From assembly GCA_030180135.1 (NCBI GenBank), contig CM058237.1, forward strand, positions 103,527,489 through 103,591,488: a stretch of DNA of 64,000 bases, written 5' to 3'. Within the stretch, counting starts at the first letter, position 1. Every line of letters begins with the position of its first letter. Of this stretch, positions 12,487 to 23,918 are shown in pieces. Under the pieces are notes generated by a model. The model had not been told where the DNA came from. It saw only the letters and a program-made list of their open reading frames with translations, and searched no databases. This DNA is from Orychophragmus violaceus (taxonomy: Eukaryota > Streptophyta > Magnoliopsida > Brassicales > Brassicaceae). The translations under genes and the position numbers were made by a program.

Positions 12487-15400
12487 ATCTCCCACTTGAA
12501 CTGGAATCTCTGTATTCATAATCCTTTTGTCTCAATATCTCGATTAGTCATAAGGCAAGATTAGTGTCATCCTTATAAAGCCTAATTCTTGTTCATCGGA
12601 CTCTGATTTGATACTGACAATCCAAACGACTCGGGAAAGTCCGTTTGAGCATGGCCATGCATTTTCCAGTATTCAAATCTCCGATTGGCCTAGAGATATT
12701 CACTCCATTTATATTGGAGGGACAAATCCCGTCTTGTTCCATCACTGTAAACTACTCATTTCATGATACACCCAAACAAGGTCCTTATAACTATCGCTTA
12801 ACGACAGCATTAGACAATGATCAAAGCGCATTAGTTCATGTGCAGTCACATGCATGCGAACTCAGGTCTAAGGACTATACTCTATAGTCGTAGTAAGAAT
12901 CTCTTATGACACAGATATAAATATCCTGAAGAGTTCTTATAATCGGGTCTTGTCCGGTCGTATGTACCCCAACATACACCTATGTATTGACTTTGATGCC
13001 GTGCATCTATGACATCCTGAGACTTTGTCATAAGTCACATACCAATCTAGTCTCACACGGTTGTTGGTGTTCCAATTTCAACAACCTTCGACTAGGGACA
13101 GGATGATATAAACCATCTATCAAATATAGGGTCTCATGATCAAGCTAAATGACTTCGATAACTCAAGATCAAGTCACTTACTTCGATGACCTATAAAATG
13201 GTTCATATCATTTTGGAACGATTATTTCATCACAGTTAAAATAATCTTGAAATAATAATTTCATTAAACATCTTAAATGTTTTACAAGAACATATCAAAT
13301 AACTAAATAAAGCCCTTTAATAACTCCCACTGAAATTAAGACTGCATCTTAATTTCACTTATCCTACAGCAACAGTCCGCGACTCGTGCTTAGGCCTAAG
13401 GAGTGTCTTCGTTAATAGATTAGCAACGTTCTCATTCGTTGAAACTTGCTGATCTACTTAACATCTCTGTCATTTATCTCACGGAATAGGTTATACCTAC
13501 CCTCAAGATGTTTGGACCTCTGATGTGCAGCTAGTCTCATCTATGCTGGGAATCACATCGAGTTCAGTGATGAACTCTTATTTCCAAACAACCTCTTTTG
13601 CCGCTTCCCAAGCTGCGAAATATTCAGCTTAAGTCATGGAGTCAGCAACAGTGCCTTGCACCGCCAGACAGACACAAGGTATAACCGGACTGTGACCGGA
13701 AATCATCTTTGTCTGTTGGAAACTTGCCTTTCAGACTCTTCCGACTTGTAGCACCTTACTTTCTCCGTAAATTAAGAACTTATCCTTAGTATTCCTCAAA
13801 TACTTCAGGATATTCTTTACGGCAATCCAGTGATTCTTTGCTGGATTTGACTGGTCTTTTACTTGTCTTGCTTAACATTAAAGCAACATCAAAACAAGTA
13901 CGTGTCATGGCATATATGATAGATCCAATTGCCGACGCATATGGAATCTCATCCATGCATTCAAGCTCAGCAGATATCGTAGGATACTGTTTCTTGCTTA
14001 GCGTAAGCCATGTGACATTGGCATAAAACCCTTCTTGGATTGCTGAAAACGTGTAGGACTTTGTCAATTTGAGAATCCTGACATTGTCCTACCAGCTCTT
14101 TTGGATCTCTATCTTTAGATCCAAAATCCAAGAACATACGTGGCTTTACCCATGTCAATCATAAAACCAACTCCCAAGCCAGTCCTTTACCGACTGCAGC
14201 ATTGGGACATTATATCCGAGAATCAGTATGTCATCGACATACACTATGAGAAATGCAATATTGCTCCCACTTATCTTTTAGTAAACGCACAGTTCCATTT
14301 CGTTCCTGTTTAAGTCAAAACCTTGACTACTTCAACAGAACAAAGATTCCAACTCCGATATGTTTACTTCCATCCATGAATGGATCGATGAAGCTAACTT
14401 ACACAAAATGTAATTTTTCCGGAGTCCGGGCTCACTTTCGCTTCTTTGAGTTTCGCAGATTCGTCGCTTTCAATGATCATCAGATCATGCGAACTTTCAA
14501 TGATCATCAGGTTCAACTAATGACGAGAATTCACTCTCGGATTAGTGACTGATTCTTTCATATCTGCGAACTTCAGGCTCCACAGGTGTAGACTCTACAG
14601 AAATCTGTAAATCCTTCCGCTGCTCTTCCTCAACAGGTTGAGCAGCCTCCTGTATTTCTCGAAATTCTTCGAGCTACACTTTTACTCCCACTGTTCTTCT
14701 TGGAAAGTAACTTCCCTTCTTAGAAAAACAGAATGGACGTAAAAGTAGCAAGCCTTGGTTTCCCTAGGACAACCAGCGAAGTAGCACAACTACAAAAACT
14801 CAGTAAAGACGAATTTGGATCGATTCCAATCCACATTTACGTGGTGTCTTTCAACTGATATTGGTGGAACTATTTCAGCGTAAACTTAGATATTTCTAGA
14901 GCGTTATTCTTAAAGAATATCATGGAAGATTCGTGTGACTCATCTTTAATCGTTTCTAACAAGATCTGATTCTTTCTCACAGAAAAACCTCAAGGTTTTC
15001 AGGAGAATTGAGCTGTGAAACGATTTCACACTCATTCAGATGATCACACAAACAATGACTTAAGTATTCTCACTCATGATCTAATCCAGAGTCTTAATAC
15101 TTCTGTCATTCAGATTCTATACTTCATTCTGGAACTCTTTCGACCATGTCAAAGAATTCCGACTTGTGTCTTATCAAATGAACACAGTCACACTCACTGA
15201 AGTAATCAGTAGAGACAATGAAGTACAGGAAATTTTCTCTGGCATTACTGCTCATCGGACCACATACATGAGTATGTTCAATCTCCAATAAGCCTTTGGG
15301 CCTTTCTCTAGCTCGGCTAAGATGGGCCCTTTGTCTTTTGGTCCAGTAAGCAGAATTCAAGTCTCATAAGATATCCATTCAAATGAGCCCAAAAGTCCAT

Positions 15401-15727
15401 AACTATGGGGTTTCTGAATCCGATTTACTCTATTTGACCAAAACATTTATGCCAAGAAAAATCAGGTTTAATTCATCAGATTTAAACCAATTCGGTATTT
15501 ATGTTACATTTAGGCACTCTTTGGTTTAAGATATAAAACCCATTCCTTGAATAGGGTGCTACAATTAACATTTCATTAAGATCAAAAGAACAAAACTTGT
15601 CTTTATCAAAATGAAAACATTCAAATTCTTCACAAGAAAATGAAAAACAACTCTGCTTAAAGCAGGTACATTGTAGCAATTACTTAATACAAAACCAAGC
15701 CTCAAAGGGATCTATAAGTGAAAACCC
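12487..15727 (-). pseudogene. Cop2 decayed pol and 3' UTR
   Basis: Minus-strand remnants of pol are collinear with Cop5. The C-terminal RT/RNase H part is recognisable at 13786-14067 by an IPYASAIGSI stretch, and the start of the integrase core near 15124-15360 by HTHVCGPMS. Frames are short and broken throughout. The last part (12487-13330) matches the 3' UTR of the other copies and contains the recurring 80-codon ORF on the opposite strand (12645-12887). No enzyme can be made. Confidence 0.82.
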
Positions 15728-16746
15728 TACGGCTGAGGCAGCATCCCAAGCTCCTTCCAGACACGCAGTTTCACTTGCCCTTCCTTCAAAGTTCTACTGT
15801 TGTCCAGGCTCTGCATATTATAACAAATATCAGTGCTACAACCAGTATCCAATACCTATAAGGTATAACTTGAAGTAATAACATGAATACCTGAGGAAGT
15901 AGTCTCATACATCAACTTTAACTCCTCATAATCTTCCATGAATTTAATGCAATTTCTCTTCCAATGCCCAGTCTCTTTACAGTAGCAGCACTTACCAACG
16001 TAAGAGGTATCTGACTCGGGCTCAGAAGACACACGCTTGCCATGATTCTAAATCTGGACAACTTTGTCTTCACCCTTGTCAGCATTAGGTTTAGTAAACC
16101 TACCCTTCTCATTCATGAGATTGTACAGAGTACTCTTCACGTTTGGCTCAACTGTCTTGAGCATATCATGCAGTTCAGTCAGCGTCTTCGTTAAGCCTTT
16201 CTTGATATAGTTCCTTTTGAACTTATCATAGCTTGACGGCAGCGACTACAGAATGATCTCAGTTGCCAATTCTTGGCTAACTGGATAATCCAGTTTCCTC
16301 AGGTTATCAATGTAACCCATCATTTTACTGACATGAGGACTCACTGGATGATCATTTGGTAGCTTGCAGCTAGTGAGAGACTTAACCAACTGGTATCTCT
16401 CCACTCTTACCTGCTCCTGAAATTTCAATTTCAGGATGCTGATCATCTCTATTGGCGACTCCATGTTCTCATATTGCTCCCGCAAGTCTGAGTCCATGGT
16501 AGCCAATATCAGACCACGCACATCTACCGCATCATTATAATGCTTATTCCAAGCATTATATACTGCATGAGAAGCATTGGACCCGATCCTTACGGGGAGA
16601 GCTCTCTCAAGGACATAGTCCTTTCTCTCCTGTCTGAGGACTAGCCTCAGGTTCCGCGACCAAATCAAGAAATTTGATCCGTTCAGCTTGTCCATCTCAA
16701 GGACAGACCGGATCGAGAAAGTGTTTTGATTGTTTGTGCTAGTCAT
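15728..16746 (-). pseudogene. Cop2 gag, broken copy
   Basis: It starts at the same ATG as Cop4 gag (16746) and stays open for 166 codons through the Copia gag domain. A C-to-T change then creates an in-frame stop (TAG near 16246) before the LPSS motif. The zinc-knuckle part (CXXC...H...C, about 15970-16000) lies further on with more lesions, and the end stop (15728-15730) is the one shared with Cop1 and Cop4. Start and end conservation show it was copied from a gag-bearing master. Confidence 0.82.
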
Positions 16747-18484
16747 AACTGAAATTTAAGATAAAAGGATTTTAGTTAATATGTTCAATATGATTAATCT
16801 CGTATTAAATTTAATATGATTAATCACGCATTATATTCAATAACATAAGTTACCCTCAATAGAATATAATGATTCCAAGATCCACATATAACTAAGATCA
16901 AAATGGGCCACTGGCCGTCACCCAATCTTAGCTTATATCGGTAAGCCCTATCTCGGCTAATTATATCCGTGATATAACTCTTGGTTGTGAATCTGGGCCC
17001 GAGGCCCAATCCACTCTGATGTCTCAAGGCCCGGGACTCCCGATGGCCTAGTCAAGAAAACCAGACTATACAGTCATGTAATCATTAATGTCTGGGACTC
17101 CCAATGACATTTATGAATCACAAACCGTCTTACCCACGCAAAAGTAGACACCCTCACACTGTAAGGCCATGAGTACAATTGAATGGGCTTCGACAGCTGA
17201 CATAGACTGGACAAGACATCCAACGCTTGATATTATTTGAGGTTTGTAGGTTTATTAAAATTCATCCCAAAATAGAAGATTACTATTTTGGGAAACTTTC
17301 CCTTTTGGAAAACCTACTAATTTTGGAAACTTTCTAAAATTGGAAACTTCCTAAAATTGGAAACTTTCTAAAATTGGAAACTTCCTAAATTGGAAACTTT
17401 CTAAATATAGAAATTTCCTAAAATCCAAAACATGCAAATCTAGAAACTTCTAATTTAAGAAACTTTCTAATTTCAAAATTTTGGAAACTTATTAATTTAA
17501 AATCGATTTTATAATTTTATAAAATAAATTTTAATTTAATTCTGAAGAAAAGACTCAAATAATTGGCCCAATTGTTTTAAATTCTTGGCCCGAGGCCCAA
17601 GAATTTGTTCATGTCCAAGACATAACCCAATTGCCCAATTAAATGACATAACCGGTCTGGTTCATTAAAATTGGTCTTAACCAAAATTAATTACTACGAT
17701 GACCACAATTGTCAACCAGTTATTTACTAAACCGGATTTTCTCAATTTATTTGGTCCAACCAAATCAAATTAGAAAATCCCTGGTTTAGGCACAAAATCC
17801 AATTTTTCGACTTTGGATTTCTTATCTCGGTTTAACCAGAGCTTAATAAATTTATTAAGTCTGTTTATTAAACCGTGACGATTAATTTTAATAAAATTTT
17901 AAACCGAACCGAACCGAATTGGTCACGAACCGATCACGGTCGTGACCTAGCTCCTCGATCACAATCGACCAGCCGCAAACATGCGATCGTGTGATCCATG
18001 ATCGGGACGGCCGAGCCTCATGCGATTGGGACGCTAGCTGGACGGGACGGGACGATCGGGCCGCGAAGCCGGGCGCGACGGGACGAGGCGTGACAATCCG
18101 ATCACGATCGATCGTGCGATCCTCGGCTGATCGGATCGACCACGCGACGCGATCCTTGATCCGTCCGTGCGTCATATCCGATCCGGTCGATGCCTACGAT
18201 CGTGTCAACGACCCGCCGTCCACCCATGCCTACGATCGTGTCGACGACACAAGTCGATCCACGATCGGTTTGTTCGTCAAAACGATCCGGACGTGTGATC
18301 CGAAACTGATCAACACTCCGACGCATACCGATTCAATATAGATCGGATCATGCGATTTCTTGTTTTGTTTAGGTTTTAATTCTTTGTTTCTTAAGTGTTT
18401 TTCCTTATCAGTAGGTTGATTCAAAAAACACTTCTTAAACAATCCTTAACATGATTCTAAACAAGAAAAACCACAGAACCAATA
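16747..18484 (-). other. Cop2 untranslated leader
   Basis: This is organised like the Cop1 leader: a splice-acceptor-like TTTCAG 2 nt before gag, a 67-codon ORF (16824-17027), GGAAACTTTCTA-like tandem blocks (17290-17420), and a GATCG/GGGACGGGAC-rich zone (17930-18330). No other gene is seen. Confidence 0.7.
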
Positions 18485-18496
18485 GCTCTGATACCA
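18485..18496 (-). promoter_or_regulatory. Cop2 primer-binding site
   Basis: TGGTATCAGAGC lies on the minus strand one base inside the 5' LTR, complementary to the 3' end of initiator tRNA-Met. Confidence 0.9.
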
Positions 18497-18497
18497 C

Positions 18498-19115
18498 TGT
18501 TGGATCGTTTAGTGTTTCCTGATTCAATTCTCAATTGATTCATCCTACTAAACATGCAGATCTAGGTTCTCTTATTTAGAAACTTAATTGATCTCACCTG
18601 TTACCTTTTGTGCAGCGGACTGAGGAGGTAATGGTCAGAGATCAGCAGAACCACCAAGAGATGGATCCTCCAAAGGCTCACACACGCACGCTCGGGAATT
18701 GGCTGATAGACCAGACAGAGAGGAGGCGCAGAGAGAGGCTAAGGGAGGCGCAGAAGCTTAGAAAAATTAGAGAGCTTTAGGTCAAGTTTTATTCATTAAA
18801 ACTCCCTTTAGTTCTCATGGGCTTTTGGGCCCAATTCTCATGGATTTAATCAGGCCCTTTATTCTCTCTAAGTACAGTAAATGCCTAGCACTTTTACCGT
18901 ACTTCTGCTAAACCGTTCCTTCGTATTTTCCCGTTAGCTTAGGCGTGTGACCCATATGGGATCATATAATAAAGGCAATAAGTCCAAGACTTATAGATCA
19001 TGAGCGGACTCTAGCAAGCCATCATGACCCCCAGTATTATATGACTTATGTCTGATCATTGACATACTCTTACTTTCTAGAGACAGTACAGAGATTACTG
19101 GACATAATTCCAACA
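18498..19115 (-). repeat. Cop2 5' LTR (end type 2)
   Basis: This 618-bp LTR pairs with 11852-12486 and is shorter by 17 bp because one stretch around 18840 is deleted. It is followed by the second copy of the GTAAG duplication. Confidence 0.95.
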
Positions 19116-20035
19116 GTAAGTATCTACCAGTGCAGTCTACTCGGCCCAACACTGAAGTAGATAAACAATCAAGCAATCAACAGTCTACTCGGCCCAACAC
19201 CGAAGTAGATACACAATCACACAAACAATCATCACAACACCACACAACTAATTAATTAGGTTTATTAGTCTTTTAATATTTCCTTAACCTTCACCCAATC
19301 AATCTGCTACCTTGGGATTAGTGGATTACTAATCCCGTAGACGGCTTAATTCACACTTACTTAATCTTATCCCTTAAATTCTTATTCTTAACCTCTTCGA
19401 TCCGTCAGCTTGAGATTAGTAAACTTACTAACCTTCTGACTTCACATTATTATTTAATTAATTCATTTAACCCGATAACCCCGACTATTGACCAATTAAC
19501 CCACCCCATTATTATATTCTAAGTGTGTTATGCGTTTTAACCGTATTTTAATCAACTCATAATTCCCTGTATATATATTCATTTAGATCCGTTCTTAAAT
19601 ACTTATATATGCATATACGTCCTAGCATGCCGTTCTATATGAATGCAACACCCAATCAAGCAATCAAGTGAACTATCAATCAATTACTGATATAACCAAG
19701 CTAGCATGAATCTCAATAACCTAACCATTTAATTAGTTAACCGAGTTATTAATCAACCTAGCCGTTCTAACCAATTCAATCAATCGAGGTATGCAACCTA
19801 AATCTAAGTTTATTGTTTCCAAGGTCTATATGTACTGTTTAAATGCAACACACAATTTAGCCGACTCACAATGTTATCATGACGACGGATAGATGGATTG
19901 ACGTGACCCACGAGACCCGATGCTAACCCGAACCTTCTCCGAACCGTTGACTAGCTGTGACCCGACCTTGACCCGAGCGTTGACCTTAGTGATCCAATCG
20001 TACCTTCAACCGAGCCTCCAGACTAATCTTATTTT

Positions 20036-20258
20036 TCTCTCTCCTATTTCTCTTCTTATCTCTCTCCTCCTTCTCTTTCTCTCTCCTCCGGTTCTCTTCT
20101 TTCTCTCCTCCGGTTCTCCTCATATATCTTTCTCCTCCGGTTCTCTCTCTCTGTTCTTCTTTTTCTCACGCTTACTCTTCTCTCTCTTCTTCTTCACGCT
20201 TCTTCTTCTCTCTCTCTTATTCTTCTTCTTCTTCTTCTTCTTCTTCTTCTTCTTCTGG
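20036..20258. repeat. CT-rich low-complexity tract ending in (CTT)n
   Basis: Pyrimidine-rich tract with TCTC and TCTTCT repeats, ending in about a dozen CTT units (20219-20255). It sits where the LTR-G transcript would begin, as in LTR-H. Confidence 0.85.
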
Positions 20259-20572
20259 TGTGAGTAAAATGAGGAGCATTGGGATCCCTTTTATAGTTGA
20301 AGCCCCTTTTCTTGATTGAAGACACCTGTACTCCCCCCATCAGAATCAGCCACGCCACCCCACCAAAACTCAGCGAAGTTCCATGCACTCTTCTCCTCAT
20401 GACACCTTGCACATTCCAAATTCAATGAATCCTACTTATCCTTTGAACCCAATAAGAAGAGGTGGCGTAACACCTTGCACACTTGTCATCTCAGTGTTTA
20501 TTATTACCAAAACAATTGAACCAATCCACTCAAATCATCCCGTAACTCCATTCAGTTCCGAAGCCTCGGTTT

Positions 20573-21367
20573 AGCCGGTTTTGTGTTTAATATTTTAAAA
20601 GCTCCTTATCTGCTTCTATAAATCCACCAAACCTCATTTTCCGATTCTAGATGCTCTTAGATGAATTTATCAATTTGAATCATTCCAATTGGACACACGT
20701 AGCTCCCGATATGAGTTTTACAAGTTTTTCGATTTTATCGTTTTCCATTCCCGATAGTCCAAAAAACTTGTTGAAACTCCGTTTCTTCCATTTCTAGTCT
20801 TCTAAATGTTTTCTTTATTTAAAAAGAAGAACATTTGGCCCGTCTTAGCTTCTGGTTCGCATTTTGGTAAAATTACCAAAATGTCCTTCTATTCTTGTAA
20901 ATTACGAAAACGCCCCTCGTTGACTTCTTGACTGCTCGTTGACCAATTTTGTAATACATGGTATTACAAAACCGACCAATTTCCGCTTTTAATTCACCAA
21001 AACCCTGTAGCCTCTGAAATAAATCTTCACATCTTCTTTTTAAAATACTAGATTCTTTTAGAAGCATTTAGCAACTTTTTCACTTCATTTGGACTTTCGT
21101 AGCTCCCGTAACAGAATTTACAAGTTTTATCGGTTATATCCGTTTCCTTTCCCGATAGTCCGAAAACTCATTTAAAGTCTATTTCCACTACTTCTTGTAT
21201 TCTAAATATTTTCTTTATTCAAAATAATAACATTTGGCCGTCTTTTCCTCCGTCTCGCATTTTGGTAAAATTACCAAAACGCCCCTTAAGTCTTTGAAAT
21301 TACAAAAATACCCATGTTGACTTTTTATGCTGCCCAATGACCCATTTTTGTAAAACAGGGTATTACA
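20573..21367 (-). repeat. Two diverged tandem units in the LTR-G U3
   Basis: Units 20573-20969 and 20970-21367 share the same ordered landmarks: TTTTAAAA near the start, a GTAGCTCCCG block, TCCCGATAGTCC, CATTTGGCC, GCATTTTGGTAAAATTACC, and a final GTATTACA. The copies have diverged clearly by eye, so the duplication is older than the insertions around it. Confidence 0.7.
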
Positions 21368-22632
21368 ATCGCCCCAAAGGAATTCAACCGAGATAACCCT
21401 TGGGTGGAGTTGATCGAGCATGCCAAAATCGACTACCATCACCCCGAGCGAGGTGTGGGAATCAGAGCCGACCTCGATCCATCCATCAGATCCGAGCTCA
21501 TTAATTTTCACAAGCAAAACGTCTTGAAATTTGTGTGGTCACTCAAAGATAAGGCCAGGATCGGTCCGAACATCACATGACACAAACTCAACGTGGACAT
21601 AACATACATACCAATCAAACAAAAAAGAAGAAAGCTAGGAGCATATATAGCGCAAGCAGTAATTTATGAGGTGGAGAAACTACTAGGAGCGGGTTCAATC
21701 ACGGAAGTGAAGTACTCAGAATGGCTCGCGAATCCAGTGGTGGTCGAAAAGAAGAACGACTAGTTGAGGCGACCGCTGTCAACAAACTTTTATCCTTCAT
21801 GTGTCTTCTTCGGGTATAACCAGATCCTGTTGCACCAAGACGATAGGGAGAAACTTCATTCATAACAAACAAAGGAACATTCTGCTACAAGGTCATGCCG
21901 TTCGTACTCAAGAACGCGGGATCGACGTACCAACACTTCATCAACAAGATGTTCGATAAGTATCTCAGCTGAACTATGGAAGTCGACATTGATGACATGC
22001 TTGTAAAATTGCTAGTCGACGAAGATCATATCAAGCACTTAAAAACATGTTTTGAAATTCTAAACGACTACGACATGAAGTTAAATCCGGAAAATACACC
22101 TTCGGTGTCACCTCGGAAAAGTTCCTAGGATACATCGTTACAGAGCGAGGGATATTGAAGCCAACCTAAAGCAAATCACTGCAATAATGATGTTGCCTTC
22201 GCCAACCAAATATCGCAAAGTACAAAGACTAACCAGGAGGATTGCCGCACTCAATCGTTTTATCTCTAGGTCAACAGGTAAATGTCTCACATTCTATCAG
22301 ATTCTAAGATCAAATAGAAAGTTCGAGTGGGACGAAAAATGCGAGGAGGCTTTTCGACAGTTAAGAGAATACCTCACAACTCCGCCGATAATAGGAAAAC
22401 CGGAAGAAGGAGAAACACTATACATTTACATAGCAGTGTCAAGCGTGGCTGTGAGCAGGATCTTGGTAAAATAGGATCGCGGCGATCAAAGGCTAATTTT
22501 TACGCCAGCAAGACCTTGGACGGAGCAGAGACTTGATACCCAACAATCGAAAATTGGCCGTAACTGACATCGGCAAGAAACTTAGGACTTACTTCCAATC
22601 ACACTTGATCACTGTCCTAACAATCATGCCTC
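21368..22632 (+). pseudogene. Tat0: decayed Ty3/gypsy Tat-type pol, part 1 (RT region)
   Basis: Plus-strand fragments align with the intact Tat1 polyprotein from just before RT to the end of the first RNase H: a VKQKRRKLG-like motif (about 21620), EWLANPVVV, a degenerate FSGYNQIL, KNAGSTYQ, and an active site reading DIDD where Tat1 has YIDD (about 21985). Many stops and frameshifts break it. At 22632 the reading stops inside RNase H and resumes after 45602, showing Cop3 inserted here. On the left it abuts LTR-G at 21367, so its 5' part is displaced out of the window. It is the oldest layer of the nest. Confidence 0.85.
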
Positions 22633-23268
22633 TGTTGGAATTATGTCCAGTAATCTCTGTACTGTCTCTAGAAAGTAAGAGTATGTCAATGATCAGACAT
22701 AGGTCATATAATACTGGGGGTCATGATGGCTTGCTAGAGTCCGCTCATGATCTATAAGTCTTGGACTTATTGCCTTTATTATATGATCCCATATGGGTCA
22801 CACGCCTAAGCTAACAGGAAAATGTGTAGGAACGGTTTAGCAGAAGTACGGTAAAAGTGCTAGGCATTTACTGTGCTTAGAGAGATAGAAGGGCCTGATT
22901 AAATCCAAGGGATTTAATCAGACTAGGAATTGGGCCCAAAAGCCCAAAAGGAACTAGGCATAAGTTTTATGATTAAAACTTAACCTAGCCACCTAATTTT
23001 CCCTAAGCCTCTGCGCCAACTCTCTCTCTCTCTGCGGCCTCCCTCCTCTTCGGTCTAGCAGCCAATTTCCTGTGCGTGCGTGTGTGAGCCTTTGGAGGAG
23101 CTATCTCTTGGTGGTTCTGCTGATCTCTGACCCGTACCTCCTCTTTCCGCTGCAAAACAAGGTAACAGGTGAGATCCTTTATGATTCTGCAAGAGAACCT
23201 AGATCTGGCATGTTTAGGTGAGTTTAATCTGAAGAATTGAATCAGGATTAACACTAAACAATCCTTCA
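22633..23268 (+). repeat. Cop3 5' LTR (end type 2)
   Basis: TG/CA-bounded, 636 bp, with the type 2 start TGTTGGAATTATGTCC. A consensus splice donor, ACAG followed by GTGAGATC, is at 23168/23169. The primer-binding site starts at 23270 but only TGGTATCAG remains before Cop4; the rest (AGCC) resumes at 30588. Confidence 0.96.
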
Positions 23269-23278
23269 GTGGTATCAG

Positions 23279-23918
23279 TGTAGGAACGTTTAGTTGATCC
23301 TGATTCAATTCCAGATTCATATCAACCTAAACATGCGATCTAGGTTCTTCTCAGAATAGAAACAATTGATGATCTCACCTGATACCTGTTAATTGCAGCG
23401 GAAAGAGATGGTATGTTAGAGATCAGAGAGCCACCGAGAGATAACTCCTCCAGAGGTTCACACACGCGCACCAATCAAGAAGAAGGCTGCTAGGCAACTA
23501 AGGAACTCGGCACACAGAGAGAGAGAGTTTACGGCTCGTTTTTAGGGTTGTGTTAGAAAGAACCAGACCCGAGTTTTATTTATAAAACTCGCCTGGTTTC
23601 CTCTGCACTGTGTCGATCGACACACCTTGTGTATCGATCGACACACCGTGGCCAAAAACCTTTTATTCTCTTTAAGTACAGTAAATGCCTAGCACTTTTA
23701 CCGTACTTCTGCTAAGCCGTTCCTATAACTTTCCTGTTAGCTTAGGCGTGTGACCCATATGGGATCATATAATAATGGCAATAAGTCCAAGACTTATAGA
23801 TCATGAGCGGACTCTAGCAAGCCATCATGACCCCCAATATTATATGACTTATGTCTGATCATTGACATACTCTTACTTTCTAGAGACAGTACCGAGATTA
23901 CTGGACACAATTCCAACA
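23279..23918 (-). repeat. Cop4 3' LTR (end type 1)
   Basis: 640 bp, bounded by TG and CA, preceded on the minus strand by the purine tract AAGTGGGAGAT (23919-23929). It contains two near-palindromes built on GTGTCGATCGACAC (about 23613-23653). Confidence 0.95.

Larger units (their letters stand above)
11852..19115 (-). mobile_element. Cop2: complete non-autonomous Ty1/copia element
   Basis: Both LTRs are present (3' LTR 11852-12486, 5' LTR 18498-19115) and are flanked by a perfect 5-bp duplication, GTAAG, at 11847-11851 and 19116-19120. Inside are a broken gag, a decayed pol, a leader and a primer-binding site, laid out as in Cop1 and Cop4. It inserted into LTR-G. The two LTRs differ by about four substitutions by eye plus a 17-bp deletion in the 5' LTR, so the insertion is fairly recent although pol is long dead. 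Confidence 0.95.
19116..21367 (-). repeat. LTR-G, fragment 2 (promoter part of a gypsy LTR)
   Basis: This continues 11461-11851 across Cop2. On the minus strand it starts TGTAATACCCTG at 21367, next to Tat0. It then shows a U3 made of two similar units of about 400 bp (20573-20969 and 20970-21367), a TATA-like ACTATAAAAGG near 20286-20297, and a GA-rich transcribed leader (the CT-rich strip 20036-20258). The same architecture occurs in LTR-H. The body of the element would lie left of the window. The remainder (19120-20030) is AT-rich and holds no gene. Confidence 0.68.

Noticed and set aside
22187..22757. ORFs at the Tat0/Cop3 junction
   Set aside because: One is a stretch of decayed RT, another runs from Tat0 into the Cop3 LTR. 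Neither is a gene.
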